From NCBI GenBank assembly GCA_964036045.1, contig OZ038398.1, forward strand, positions 24,930,109 through 24,994,108: DNA of 64,000 bases, in the 5' to 3' direction. The position numbers and the translations under genes are program-made. Positions 44,336-55,930 of this stretch are shown here, piece after piece. The notes under the pieces were generated by a model. It worked only from the letters and a program-made list of their open reading frames with translations. It was not told the origin of the DNA and ran no database searches. How positions within the stretch are numbered: position 1 is the stretch's first letter; every line of letters starts with the position of its first letter. The DNA comes from Eutreptiella sp. 'Long Island Sound 2002' (taxonomy: Eukaryota > Euglenozoa > Euglenophyceae > Eutreptiales > Eutreptiaceae).

Positions 44336-44336
44336 T

Positions 44337-44750
44337 GGCCTTTGTAAGCACCATCATGGCCCCCAACTTCAAAATCAAAGAAATCACCTCGGGTACAAGA
44401 AGGTCCATGCCCATCCCAAATTAAAACATCAGTTGATGTCCCGGGGGCCACGGAGCAAATCCATACAATGTTGCCCAACATATCAACGGCAACAGCCACC
44501 TTATAAACATGCGCCGCATACTTAGGATTCCACGGATCGGCACTCCATATCCCGCCAATGGAACTGATGGGCATGGAATCTGTGAAATGCGTCATAAAGA
44601 ATGGAAAATGGGAACAATGGTTGAAAGGATTCAACCTGCCGGCCCACCGAATCTCTTGAACAACATGGTTAAGGTATTCGCGAACCCAGGCAACACTCTG
44701 CCACCAAGCAACCTCCGAACACCCTTCGGTGCGAGACATGAAAGCACCGC
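44337..44750 (-). pseudogene. PIF/Harbinger-like DDE transposase fragment
   Basis: On the minus strand the frame reads THFTDSMPISSIGG, then AAHVYKVAVAVDMLGNIVWI, then SVAPGTSTDVLIWDGHGPS and EVGGHDGAYKG. The family layout is D-x-x-x-P-I, a KxxNVQxxxD-like strand, PGS-HD, then GD-GYP. The three acidic positions are visible as TDSMPI, STDVLIW and GGHDGAY. Only about 140 residues of the catalytic core are present, with no helix-turn-helix and no full-length frame, so the copy is dead. It is enclosed by inverted relatives of a tandem repeat, probably the remains of the element's ends. Confidence 0.6.
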
Positions 44751-44759
44751 TCTCTGCTA

Positions 44760-44920
44760 CGTAACCCCTGCGTTCTCGGGGGTCCCCAAACAAGGGGACA
44801 AAATCAGAAGTGGCTGCCTCACCCTTGCCTTCTCGGGGGCCCACAAGTGGGCGGAAGTGCTACGTTACCCCTGCATTCTCGGGGGTCCCCAACAAAGGGG
44901 ACAAAATCAGAAGTCAAAAA
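44760..44920. repeat. inverted partial copies of the 43.9-kb tandem repeat
   Basis: CAAAATCAGAAGTGG and CCTGCGTTCTCGGGGGTCCCC are reverse-complement relatives of units at 43875-44335. Two copies are present, separated by GCCCACAAGTGGGC. Confidence 0.8.
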
Positions 44921-44925
44921 CTACA

Positions 44926-44950
44926 CTAGGGGCAACAATGATGCCCCTAG
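44926..44950. repeat. short hairpin
   Basis: Perfect 9-bp arms CTAGGGGCA and TGCCCCTAG with a 7-nt loop, just right of the transposase-associated repeats. Confidence 0.7.
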
Positions 44951-45859
44951 TATCTCAAAGTATGGGTCTCTAGTTCGGCCAGATGCCCCGATAGTTGCAC
45001 AGCGCGCCCTTAGTGCACCCCCTAAAAGGTCACCGGTGGGGCACAGGTCAAAAAAGATGCCCGGCGCGCTAACGCACCCTCCCCCCCCAGCTCCATCCGA
45101 TCACGTGTGACCTAGCGGACACTTGTGGCACGTCTGGATATGATGGTTGACCGTGTTTTTTGAAACCACTACCGCTTTTTTTGGGGGGGGGGGGTTGGGG
45201 GGGTCCGTGGGAATGGGTACTTAGGTGGGCAAAGAGCGGGTTCCCGAGGCTGACCCCCCCCCCCGCAGGGCTGTGCTTAAGGAGATGGGAGGGGGGGGGG
45301 GGGTCTGGGACCCAAAAGACCAGATTTTCCCAACGGGTCCGGGGTCGGGTGCGCTGGGGCCATCGCCCAGAAAATGCAGTGCCGGGCCCAAGCGATTACC
45401 AAACCCGATTGTGGGCCAAACTGAGGGTCCTGGGGCTTGCAGTGGGCCCAGAGGCATAGACAGCGCAGGGGCACGGACGGAACACGAGGGGGAGGGAGGA
45501 ATCTTGTGCGGATCTTGATGCTCTTTTGTACGCCCGGTGGCATGTTTTTTGGGGGGCCTGCTGTTGTTGATCGTGGACAAAAGTACAGAGCGGTTAGATA
45601 GCAACGTCACCCCCACTGCTCGCTATGCCAGCAATAATGGGCAGTGGTGGTGGGACAAAATGGCATTTCCTGAGATCCATTCACCCTGGGTCACGATGCC
45701 CGTCCCCAAAGTGGGGCAGCGCTTACCAGTAAGTAGTATACTAGTGCCTGAGAGCTTTGGAATCAGAGGCGGGGGGTTGGCAGGACCACAGCCTTGGCTT
45801 GGTGACCCTCAATCTTTTGGGGCCTCGGTTGACTGGAGCTGACTGCCCCCTAGGGGCAG

Positions 45860-46225
45860 GTGGGCTTGAAATTGGGGGGGGGGGGGGTTGATAGAGCCCC
45901 CCAACACAAAAAGGGCTCAATTGATGGGACCCCAAAAAACCTACCGAGACTGACCCCTAGGCCTCGGAGGTGACCCGGACCCAAAAAAAGACAAAAAAAA
46001 TGAAAATGGGATTTTTGGAATCAGCGCGGCGAGGGGGTTCAGAAAAGTCATCATTTGCCATATATTTGGTGAAAAAAACTGACCATTTTTAATGCTCAAA
46101 CAAATTTTTCGGCGCCTTTGGCGCTAGAGTTCATCATAACTGATTAATGGTCCTGTCAATTGAGCCCTTTTCCGAGCCCCGCCCCCCCCAGTTTTGGGGG
46201 GCTCTATTGACCCCCCCCCCCAAGT
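45860..46225. mobile_element. MITE-like element with G-rich terminal inverted repeats
   Basis: The left end reads a G-run, TTGATAGAGCCCCCCAA and GGGCTCAATTGATGGGACC. The right end is its inverse (GGTCCTGTCAATTGAGCCC ... GGGGGGCTCTATTGACCCC), giving inverted repeats of about 80 bp that differ mainly in homopolymer length. The interior of about 200 bp has no coding sequence. Other partial copies lie at 25440-25580 and 27385-27640. A target duplication is not clear. Confidence 0.7.
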
Positions 46226-48342
46226 TGAAAAGGGAGCGGTCACTCAGGTGGTGTGCCCTCTGCCCCCCCCCCCCCCCGCTTACGTGGACAGTAGCACTGC
46301 CACTCAGGTGAACAACCCGGGCAAGCCCCGGGGCAGGGCAGCGCTTAGCGTGCCCCAGGGCCCCTCCAACCGCGCAGCCAATCCACTGTGGGATGCCACC
46401 CAGCCGTGAGCAGCACCACCTGTGCCAATGCAATCAAGGAGTGCGGGCGGCCCCCAGTCGAGTGCAGGGCTTAGCCGCCCCCGTGCCACAGGCAGTCGTG
46501 GGGTGGCCAGTGGCATGTCAGTTGACCTGGAGGAGGTGTGTCCAGGCCGACTACTCCCCCCGGCGGGCGTAACGTCAGGCGCCCACTACCTCCCTACCGG
46601 GGCCTGGAGCACCAGGCGACAAAACCCCCCCCCAGACCCAAAGGCACCCCAGCAGTGCGCACGCCACACACACAGGCACGGCGGTATCTCCCTCCCGCGT
46701 GTGCCACCGTGGGGTTCGGGCGCTGTCAGCAGTCCGGCATGCCTTGAGACCGCGACAGCCAGGAGCGCCCAACCCAGTCGAGTCGCGCAGGGACGGTTGC
46801 GCTGACCGCGTGTCTGGGCGTCCAGGGGAGGCGTTGACCCAAACCAAACCAAAACCCCCCAGTTGCAAGCCCGCCTGCCCACCTTCCTGCCAACCCTGCG
46901 AAGGCGCTGCCATTGTTTCTGCGCTGGGCCCATCATTACGGCCTCATACCGATTGGCATGACTAAGCCGTGGCTCTGTATGTTCTGGGATGCCGATGAGC
47001 TTTGTGGTCGATCCAAGTGCCACCTCCTTTGATTCTTCCTCCCGGGTGGAGCTGTGGGGCTAGCCTCCTGTGCAAGGCCGGAGAAACCCCTGTCCATTTT
47101 GACCACGGGAGGAGGGAGGGGGGGCTCTAAGAGAGGGAGAGGAGAGCCAGGCCCAAGGGGCCAGGGGCGGGGTCAGGTGAGGTGGTGTTGCCCAAGCGGT
47201 CTCCAGACGCCTGCGTACAGCCACCCGTAATCCCTCGCAGCGTCGCTCCCGTGCACGCTTAGCCAAACATCACGACGTGTGCTGACTTTGCTTTCGCAAG
47301 ACAGAGCTAGTTTTATGGACCTTGGCACTGACAGTCGCGCCAGAAATTTGGCCCAAGCCTGGTCGTGAAGCCGGGTCTGGTAGTGAAGTGGGCGATCAGT
47401 TGGGACTGCTGGGTGCTGTACCCCTTTTCGTGACCCTGTCAGATTTTCATCCCCATCATCAGTACCTGCCAAAAGGGGGGATAAAAGCCCCCCAGGCCTG
47501 TTTTTAGCCAATTTGGTACCCTGGTGGTCAACAAGTGCTGGGGCCCGGAATCGAGGCGACGTGCCCCGGGGCGCGGGGGGATGAGCCACAGGACAAAAAA
47601 AGTTTGTGTGCCTAAACTTGGCCTCAAATTTCCCGCCCCTTTGATAAATTTCATTTTTCCCCCAGAGGGAAAAATTGCTGATGTGGGTGGGGGGGTTGGC
47701 CAGCGCCGTGGTGTGGGCGATGATAAAATGGAGATCTGTGTGCCTCCAGAAAATCAGCTCATTCAGCTAGTAGATGGGACCACAAGCCAAGGATCAAGAC
47801 ACAATGCCGTGGGGCAGCCGTGGAGCATCTGAAATCATGTCGCATAATTGCTTTCTCGCTTCAACCTAAACACATGCAAATACACCAGCCACAAAGAAGA
47901 GGACAGCATACCGTGGGTGACAACGCCCTGCCACTTGTGCGCCCCTCGTGTGACTGTACATTGGGGAAAAACTACGAAATGGTCAAATGCTGAACAAAAT
48001 GGACAGTGCAAGTGCAAGTGCGTGTTTCGCTGAAAAGGTGCTCTTCGTCAGGTTTGATGTCAACCAGCACCCAGTGTGCGCCTTGTGGGCGCCAGACCTC
48101 CCTCTGTGTGACATTCCGTCTGGTTGTTGTTCCTTTACGGGACCAGACCCCCCCCGACCCCGACCACCACTGCCAGTGCGCCTTGTGTGTGCCAAACCTT
48201 CCCCCCGTCTGCCTTATGCGCACCAACCCCCTGCCCCCCTGTGCCGCATCGTGCGCACCAAATCCATCTGTGGCCAACACTCCGTGCGCAAGCGGCACCC
48301 AACACGCAATGAAGGCCCCCAGCAGTAGTAGTGGCAAGTGAC
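46226..48342. other. no confidently supported gene
   Basis: 46400-47050 is GC-rich with overlapping frames on both strands. A minus-strand frame at 47173-47589 contains CESKVSTRRDVWLSVHGSD and is the only stretch that looks protein-like, but no motif or splice context supports it. 47600-48340 shows nothing. Confidence 0.45.
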
Positions 48343-50085
48343 TCAACATGTCCCCTTCAAAACTGTGGTTCCTGCAAGCCCCTCTTGATTGTACAGTACC
48401 AACTGGACCCGGCCTGCAGGCCTGGCGACATGCACCTCAGTGGGTTGCCAATGTGGTTTGAAGTGGAACCCATACGTCTTACGGCTTTGGCTGCTGATGG
48501 AGCAGAGGCTGCTGACCACCAGCGTGCCCTCCGATGGCCACCGCCGATTGAGAAAATCGAAGCAATGCACCAGCACCGAATCAGTGTCCTGCGAGACGAT
48601 CTGGATGACCGGAGAGTCATAGAAAGTGGTGACCGTGTAGATGAACGAATCCGCAAACCTGACTCTCAACCGTTCCGCCTGGCCATCCACCATGGCGACA
48701 TACTGGTGGCCCGTTATGTCCCCAGACGCTGTTCGTTTTGCCGGCCCAAACGCCCCCACAACCCCGCCATGCAGCAAAGGCGCAGCACCCCCGCCATTGA
48801 CCCGCGAGAACCTGAGCCTGTCCACCACTAAGGGAGGGGTCCATTGCCATAAAATCTGTGCTCTCCGACGGGCCTCGTCCACATGAAACTTCAACAGTCG
48901 AGTTGCGCCCCGGTGACCTCGGAACCCAATGTTCGCTGCCACGTCAGAATGCAGGTGCTTCATGGACAGTGTGTCCATCTCTGCGTTGACGAGCCCGCGA
49001 TCCAACCGCGGCCCCCCCAAATTATCGAACATGAGAAATGTGCTATTGCCCAAGTAAGTGAGGGCGTGCGCCCACTTAAAGAGGTGTGACACACTGTTGC
49101 CCTCCTCATCAAACATCCGATAGCCATTGGCGTTCGCACCGATAGTCCAAATAATGTGCCCAGTGATGTAGCTGATTTTAAAAATGCTGCTCAGACTCAG
49201 TGAATTCAGGTATATTACGCCCTCTGCTGGATCCTTGAAAACACAATTGGCGTGGACAAAGTCCCGATGCCCCAACGCCCCTCCCTTTAATGGAAAAGGG
49301 TCGAACTTGAATAAATGCTGTTCTTTGCGGAGCAATTCCTCAAAAACTCGGAAGCGAAACGTTTCCTTGATTTTCGGTTTCAGAGCAAACTCGACAATGT
49401 CATCGGACAGAAGCGTCGGTAATTTGATGTCCTTATCAACGAATAGGGCTGGGCACAACATGGCAGCCCTGACGGCCTCCAAGGTGCCATTGCTCGACAC
49501 GAGGTGGCAGTTGACCGTCACAAGTCGGTTTTGGAGCCAAAGCAAAGAGTTCGAACGTGCATCATACTCTGCCCAATGCGTGCCACCGGGAAGCGGGAGT
49601 GATTCTAATACGTTTGTTTGGAAGTTATATACAATGAACCGAGCAAATTTTCGGAAATCCCAATCTGTGTCGTGTCTGGTAGTCAATCCATAGAATGCAC
49701 TAGAGTTTATGAAGGTCACGGTCCATATGCGAAGGCCAGGAAAGTTCCAACTTGCAAGCAAGGACCCGTTTGCATGCATCGCTACCACATATGACTTGTA
49801 GCCATGAGCACTTTTTTGCTGAACTCCGAACAAATAATTCGACGGCAATGTTTGTGCATCTGCATAGTTGATGTGTTCCACTCTATGACCGAGGGCTTTG
49901 CACCCCGTACAACCATTAGCTGCATCAACGATGATGTTCGCAAACTGAGCCCAAGCATTCAACGCGCCCGACACGGCAAGGGAAAGCAGAATCAACCCCA
50001 GGGTAAGAAAATCCATGAGCTGTAGGAGGAGCGCAAGCATTGGGCTACCGCAATCAGACGAACCCATGGATCCGGGATGATCCAA
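48343..50085 (-). CDS. arylsulfotransferase-like secreted protein
   Basis: An intact 580-codon single-exon frame. The central region reads GHRDFVHANCVF, GVIYLNSLSLSSIFKI, TGHIIWTIGANANG and FKWAHALTYLGNSTFLMFDN (residues about 270-355). That is the propeller signature of the ASST/Arylsulfotran_2 group: a D-x-x-H-x-N box, S-x-x-S-I-x-K-I, G-x-I-x-W-x-xG, and an -xxHA- box before a FDN turn. Bacterial ASST enzymes move sulfate between phenols; the eukaryotic branch is poorly characterised, so the substrate is unknown. Met1, Met7, Met16 or Met24 could start it; Met16 (50040) or Met24 (50016) gives a clean signal peptide (MDFLTLGLILLSLAVSG). Four or more N-x-S/T sites fit a secretory fate. It has no introns, unlike the asparaginase, and neighbours give no operon-like context. 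Confidence 0.8.
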   Translation of the reverse strand: MDHPGSMGSSDCGSPMLALLLQLMDFLTLGLILLSLAVSGALNAWAQFANIIVDAANGCTGCKALGHRVEHINYADAQTLPSNYLFGVQQKSAHGYKSYVVAMHANGSLLASWNFPGLRIWTVTFINSSAFYGLTTRHDTDWDFRKFARFIVYNFQTNVLESLPLPGGTHWAEYDARSNSLLWLQNRLVTVNCHLVSSNGTLEAVRAAMLCPALFVDKDIKLPTLLSDDIVEFALKPKIKETFRFRVFEELLRKEQHLFKFDPFPLKGGALGHRDFVHANCVFKDPAEGVIYLNSLSLSSIFKISYITGHIIWTIGANANGYRMFDEEGNSVSHLFKWAHALTYLGNSTFLMFDNLGGPRLDRGLVNAEMDTLSMKHLHSDVAANIGFRGHRGATRLLKFHVDEARRRAQILWQWTPPLVVDRLRFSRVNGGGAAPLLHGGVVGAFGPAKRTASGDITGHQYVAMVDGQAERLRVRFADSFIYTVTTFYDSPVIQIVSQDTDSVLVHCFDFLNRRWPSEGTLVVSSLCSISSQSRKTYGFHFKPHWQPTEVHVARPAGRVQLVLYNQEGLAGTTVLKGTC

Positions 50086-51143
50086 TTACAACGTCACGGA
50101 AAACCCGGCAAGTCTGTGAGTAGCCAGGTATGGATGCATGGGCCCACAGAAGGGATTGGATCGCTTTAGGAGGGGTCGAGGGGTGTGGGGGGGAGAGCTA
50201 AATTCAACTTTTACGTATGCCATGTGTGCAAGGACTCATCCCCGCTCCAAAGATACCGTATGAATTGGAGCTTACCCATGTCACGACACGTGTCGCACTT
50301 TCCGATGACCCCCACCCCCTCCCCCCCTCCATGTCAGGTGGCACTGCCGGCACAGGTGACACAAGTGATACAAGTGCCACTCATACTAGCACATGAACCA
50401 TTGCGCCATTGCGCGGCGGCCCCCGTGACACGACACAGCCCAAGCCCCCCCCCCATCCCATGGCTGGGTAAGCTGCACTGGGCAGGGCTGGGTAGTCTTT
50501 GTGGGGGATGTATTGGCACCCACACCTTGTGGACTGATTCACCAAGGGGACTAGGCAATGCGATCCGCGCCCGGTCACGGTATCAACCTTCCCATGTAGA
50601 GCCACAACGGGCATGCATGCGCAAGAGAAGTTATACATTGAAGAAAATGCACCCAAGAACGTTCCCAAGGTACCATAAAGCACAATTACTTTGCAACAAC
50701 TTTTTGCACTTTGAATCCACACAAGACAATGGGGACTAGGCGATGCGATCCGTCGCGGGTCGGGGTTGGGGAAACCCCCCCCTCCCCCCCACCGTTTGAT
50801 GCGGATCGTGGATCAGGGTTTGAGGTGAACTGCCCCCCCCTTCCTACCCTCTGAAATGGATCAAACCCCCAAAAAACCTCCGAAAAGCTGCGGTGTGTCA
50901 CGCATACTACCAATAGCCCCAACCTAACCAAGTTTTACACCAACCTTCCAATGTAGAGCCACAATGGGCATGCACATGCAAGAGGTGGGCACACAACAAA
51001 GCAAATTGAGATGATTGACGATTCCGAATTGGGCTAACCAAGAAAAACCCTGCCGCTTGCATGGGGAAAAACCGGGCCCCACTGCACATACACTATACAT
51101 TTTAGTTTTGGAGGTTTTAGTTTTGATGTTATTGCCTATCTTG
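50086..51143. other. no gene seen; dispersed G/C-run repeats
   Basis: Includes a segment (about 50280-50410) with a diverged relative at 57950-58080, sharing CACGACAC, a C-run and TGACACA-type words. It also holds a CGATGCGATCCG-led repeat near 50740 with relatives near 52795, 54205 and 55540. No convincing exon. Confidence 0.5.
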
Positions 51144-51314
51144 GGAAGGGGTGGGAATAGGGTTAGAGCAAGGCATTCGCCGAATCCGAGTTGAATGCGG
51201 AAGGGTAAGGCTGGGAACAGGGTTAGAGGAGGCATTCGCCGAATCCGTGTTGAAAGGGGAAGGGTAGGGATGGGAATAGGGTTAGAGCGAGGCATTCGCC
51301 GATTCCGAATTGTT
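51144..51314. repeat. minisatellite, three units of 56-59 bp
   Basis: Units begin at 51144, 51200 and 51259 and share GGGAATAGGGTTAGAGC and GAGGCATTCGCCGAATCCG. They differ by small substitutions. Confidence 0.9.
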
Positions 51315-51922
51315 TTCGGGTTAGGTTGAGAGGGGTGGGGTCCATGCCAAAGAAGGATTGCCACATTACTCAAAAAAAATTGTCCCATGGGGGGGGGGGG
51401 CTTCCTCAAAAGGCTGATCTTAGCTTACTACTCAACACTACAATGTGGTAGACTAGTATGCTAGCACCGCAAACAAATTCAAAACAAAAAGAGTCACAAC
51501 AAAGTTATTAAAGTTACCGATCCACAATGTGCAACAAACTTAATTCTTGATCCAAAAAAGATGCTACAAAGAACAAAGCAACTCATCCAAAAAAAAGGAA
51601 AAGCAAACATTTTTCACATAATTATAACTATGTACACCAATAGACATGGATCGAAGCATTGAAAATGGATCGACCAAGAATAATCCTTACACGCACAACA
51701 AAGCGCAAGCACTACTGCTGCAAAGGCAGAGCCCTGACAAAGGGATGCCACACAAAAACCCTGCCAAAGAGAGTGACACAGTTTCGGTTTTCGCATTGCA
51801 CTCTCAGAATTGTGTATATACACGTCACACCCATACACCTTGCCCGTTCATACACATGTGGGGAGGAGGACAGTAGCAATTTACACTCAAGGGTCATGGG
51901 ACAACACATGCACATGAAACAT

Positions 51923-52865
51923 TCAAGAAAATTCAGGATGGCCTGGGGGCGGTGCGAAGTGCGCAGCACTCGCCGGCCCGAGGGCCATCCTGAAAGCCCT
52001 ACCCTCCCCTGCCCATTTTCGCATCAAGTAGTTAGGCAACAGATGGAGCTTAGCCATGGACACGAGGGCCGACCTCATCGGCTGCCACCACCATCCCTTC
52101 TCATACTGCTTGTAGCTGAAGCCCCTCACCAGGGAGGCCAAATTTATCTGCCTATTCATGTCAGTACGTGCCAGCACCACAGCCTTGGAGAGGCGGCGGC
52201 TCCGCACCAACCCGTTGGACACATAACGTTTTGGTGCTCCGCCTCCTCCTCTCCCCTTCCTCCCTCGGCTTGGTTACTAGAGGGAGTTCGAGTGCGTGAG
52301 CACTGGCACCATCGATTTACAGACAGTGCATGAATTGGGAGAGAAGACGTCTACCCACCTGTCCCAGAGTCGAAAGTCGCCCTGAGGGTTCAATTTGGAG
52401 GGGTGTTGGAAGGTCACCCCTTTCATAAGCAGGGCCATCTCACGCTCCTGGCCTCACACCAGTCCACCTGTACCCCACTGTCCTCCCACTTCAGTTGGAC
52501 GTCATAAACTACATCAAACAGCGTCTCGAGAAAGGACAACGTTGCTGGCAGCGTGGGTATGCCGAGCCATATCCGTGATACCCATATATATATTGTCTAC
52601 AAAGCGTGCAAACAAAATGGCCGGCATGTGTGCAGGGGTTTGTGTGTCGCGGGACAGGGGCAGACAACCATTGGGATATTTTGTATCAGCCAGCATCACA
52701 GCTCTCTGGTCAAGTGCTGTGAAATAATTTGTTAACATGTGGCGTTCACGTCGCGGTGCAGACATTATGATATGTCCAAACCTGCCCTGCAGGACATGGA
52801 TCGGGGTTGGGGAACCCCTCAGCGTTTGATGCGGATTGTGGATCGGGGTTCGGGAAACCCCCACC
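51923..52865 (-). pseudogene. frameshifted reverse transcriptase with a VDN catalytic box
   Basis: On the minus strand 52864-52514 reads FTALDQRAVMLAD ... ILFARFVDNIYMGI, the RT motif C region with Asn in place of the second Asp. After frame changes come VYDVQLKWEDSGVQVDW (about 52490-52430), FQHPSKLNPQGDFRLW (about 52420-52350) and a C-terminal stretch (52222-51923) with INLASLVRGFSYKQYEKGWW. Order and spacing match the intact RT at 62138-63658, so this is a decayed relative. Its C-terminal part is also the unoccupied counterpart of the site hit by the MITE at 58270. Confidence 0.6.
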
Positions 52866-54500
52866 CAACAATAGGATTCACACCATGGTCGACATTCATT
52901 GGCACCATGATCAATAGCTATACGGGACGAAGCACATTCATGGGCCCCCTAAATGTCATCTTGAGAGGCTGCACACCATATGGAACCACCTCAATTACTC
53001 ATGGAATGCCCAAGTTTACCTCATAGTCCACATGCACGAAACTTCTTCTATGGCAATCAACTACTCCAACAGGCAAACAAGCACCAACTCCTCGGCCAAA
53101 ATCAATTGAGCATGGTAGGGTCTGCAATAGGGTGCATGGAATGCATTCATTGCAATCAATCAATGTATACATGCACACATGGTTTAGTGTACACACACTT
53201 GCGGAAATTTTCTGTGTATGTTGCCACACCTATTTCTCCCCATCCCTTTCGTGGTGTTGCTTGCACACTCACGCACGGCTAACACACACAACTCCCTTTG
53301 GGCACGTGTGAGAGGGTTTCTTGGGCAAGTAAGAAGAGAAATACCCTATTTCCTTTGGTGTGTGGAAATTGATAAAAAATCTGCACAACGGGGGGGGATA
53401 CCCCCTTTCCTTTGGTGTGTAGAAATTGATCAACATCTGCACAAGGGGGGAGTTAGAAAAAGTGCATTTTTCTTTAATGATCGGGGTTGATTCTCATGAA
53501 GTTTGAACTATTATAATGCCTTTCTTCTCAGTGACCCCAAAATGGTGATTTTCTAGGTTTTTGCCTGTGTATCTTCACGTAGAAACATGCCAGCTTATCA
53601 ACATTTTATGGCACTCCTAGTATGATCCCCAAGGACCCCCTGACCTTGATGCCCAAACATTACATCACTTTTTTCTTCTAATTCCGATGCACGCTAGCTC
53701 AGTTGTCGACAGGCAACAACACCACTTGGTCCTACAGTGTTCGTATATCCCATTCTCAACAATGGCACTGCACACGGGCGTCTAGAACTAAGTTTGGGTG
53801 ATATTCCTTGATTAGGATTTTCTAGGCCCTTGGCGCCTGACCGTTGTCCTCGTCGTCTAGTGGACTAACGCGAGTGCATGTGCATACATGTGTTGGGTTG
53901 TTTTGGGTTGTGGGACAACGGTCGGAGCATGCGTTGAGAGTGTGTTTGGTGAGAGCTCCATGGAGACAATTGTGATGATTCTTAGGGCTCATGCCTTGTA
54001 ATGTCAGTGTCCAAGAGTACTATTTTGTGGGTGAGGCATCTCATCTTCACTGCAGTTCTTCTCGGGCTCTTTTCATGTTGGGAAAATGGGACCTTGTCTT
54101 GGGGGACGAGGCAAGGAAGGTGGGGCGGTGGGGGCGGGGTTTCTTTTTACCGTCCCCCATGCACAATCCAGTCCATTTTAGGTGTTCACCTCCCCGATCC
54201 ACCCGATGGGGGGTAGGCGATGCGATCCGCGCTAGGTTGGGGTGGTGGAACCCCCCACCCCCAAAATGGACCGCCATCATGGATCGGACATGGAGGTGAA
54301 AGCCCCCTTCCCCCTTGCCTACCCCCCCTCGGAATGGATTGGAGAAAAAAATCGCCCAAAACCCTGCCTGGGAGCCCCGAAGTCACCAAGTCTTCCATGA
54401 ACCTTCGAATGTGGAGCCATTGACAAGAGTGTTCCCCCGATCCATCCCAATCCATTTTCACAGGTGCATACACCTATTCGATCTAGTGTGTATGACTCTC
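52866..54500. other. no gene seen; short direct repeats
   Basis: Two copies of a segment of about 60 bp (TTTCCTTTGGTGTGTRGAAATTGAT) lie at about 53345 and 53400, each followed by a G-rich run. The remainder has only short frames. 54205-54350 is a member of the CGATGCGATCCG-led dispersed family. Confidence 0.5.
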
Positions 54501-54509
54501 CTTGTCCTT

Positions 54510-54597
54510 GTCTAATGTCAAGGATCGGATTCGAACTCAGGTCGTCGAGTTGTTAGTCAAGTGTTGTAACCGCTCAACTATGCTCCAGGGATAGAAA
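54510..54597 (-). repeat. tRNA-like / SINE-head sequence
   Basis: On the minus strand there is an A-box-like TAGTTGAGCGG and, about 40 nt later, a B-box-like AGTTCGAATCC, the pol III internal promoter pair. The T and anticodon stems do not pair properly, so it is not a functional tRNA. The B-box and the AAGGACAAGGAGAGTCATA flank recur at about 54825-54880 without the A-box. This suggests a tRNA-derived SINE fragment. Confidence 0.4.
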
Positions 54598-55930
54598 CAC
54601 ATGCTGTCGGCGCGGCACCACCCAATTTCTTAGGCTCTGCCACTGCCTCCAGTGTGTTGATATCCCCTTCCTTGCTTCGTCGTCCATTGTTCTGTCTCAG
54701 TCCGGTGGTGTATTGTCTAGGGCACCATCCCCTTGGTCGTCGCGGCTTCGTTCGCACTTGTCATTTCAAGATTGTCTCGCGTGGTCATGAGCACGGTCAT
54801 GTGCTTGCATGCGAGTAGGTCAAGTATGACTCTCCTTGTCCTTGTCTAATGTCAAGGGTCGGATTCGAACTCAGGTTCGATCTAGTGTGATGCCTTTTGG
54901 GATGTTGTCTCCGGGGGGGTGTTGATTAAGAAGAAGAGGACGCTAGCAAGCATGCACGGTGAAAGGCTTCATCAGCAGAATTCCAAAAGGTTGTGTATGC
55001 AGAAAACGGTGCACTGTGCGCTTTAGGCAGGGTCATCAAGAAAACCTTTACTTTCATACCACAAGGCCTTGGCTGTTCTGCTCCACTCGCCTCGGCCCTT
55101 TCTGTCTTTCACCAACTGGTAATACACACAAGACAACTAAAGATAGATGGCAACAAAGCACTTCAGCATCAAAATCGCGCAATGCATACTTGTGAAAGTA
55201 ATTAATGTTCTTAAGAAGGCACAACAAAAGTCTTGATGCAAACGACAATAGTGAAGCAAGTTCTTCATGCAAAAAAAAAAAGCTCCACACATTGGAAGGG
55301 TGATTGGTAATGATTCAAGAAGTTCTTGATGCACAATAATACAAATCAAAAAAATATGAAGGTAGCGCATCACTACGAAGCACACAAACAAATTGCAATA
55401 CATCCTCAAAGTTGCATTGACAAAGCATGGAAAGTTCTTCTTTCAAAAAAAAAAGCCATAGCCCTTCTGTTCTGGCATCTGCCTGGTGCAAATAGGATGC
55501 AAATAGTCGTTGCAAATTAATTGTGTTGTGTCCCTTGGTGGTGAACCCCCCCCCCAAAAATGGACCACGTCATGGATCGGTGTAGGTAAAAAAGCCCCCC
55601 CCCCGCCTACTCGATCCATTTTTTATTGGCGCGCACAGCTGTCCGATCCATTCTGATTCATTTTGGATTTTGGCAGATTGATGTGGATGTTGTGTGGACA
55701 AGAGCAATTTTTTTGGAAGAAAAACTTTAATATTTGCAGCTTTTAGGATTGGTTGCAATTTGTTGGTGTGCTTCATAGTGATATGTTAAAAACGGGTTAA
55801 TAGCCCGTTTTATTTGGCTGAAAAACGGGTTAACCTGTCCACAGTTTTGGCAGGGGTTAACCCGTTTTCCTCAATGAAAACGGGCTATTAACCCGTTTTT
55901 CTGGAAAGAAACGGGTTAACCCCAAATTTT

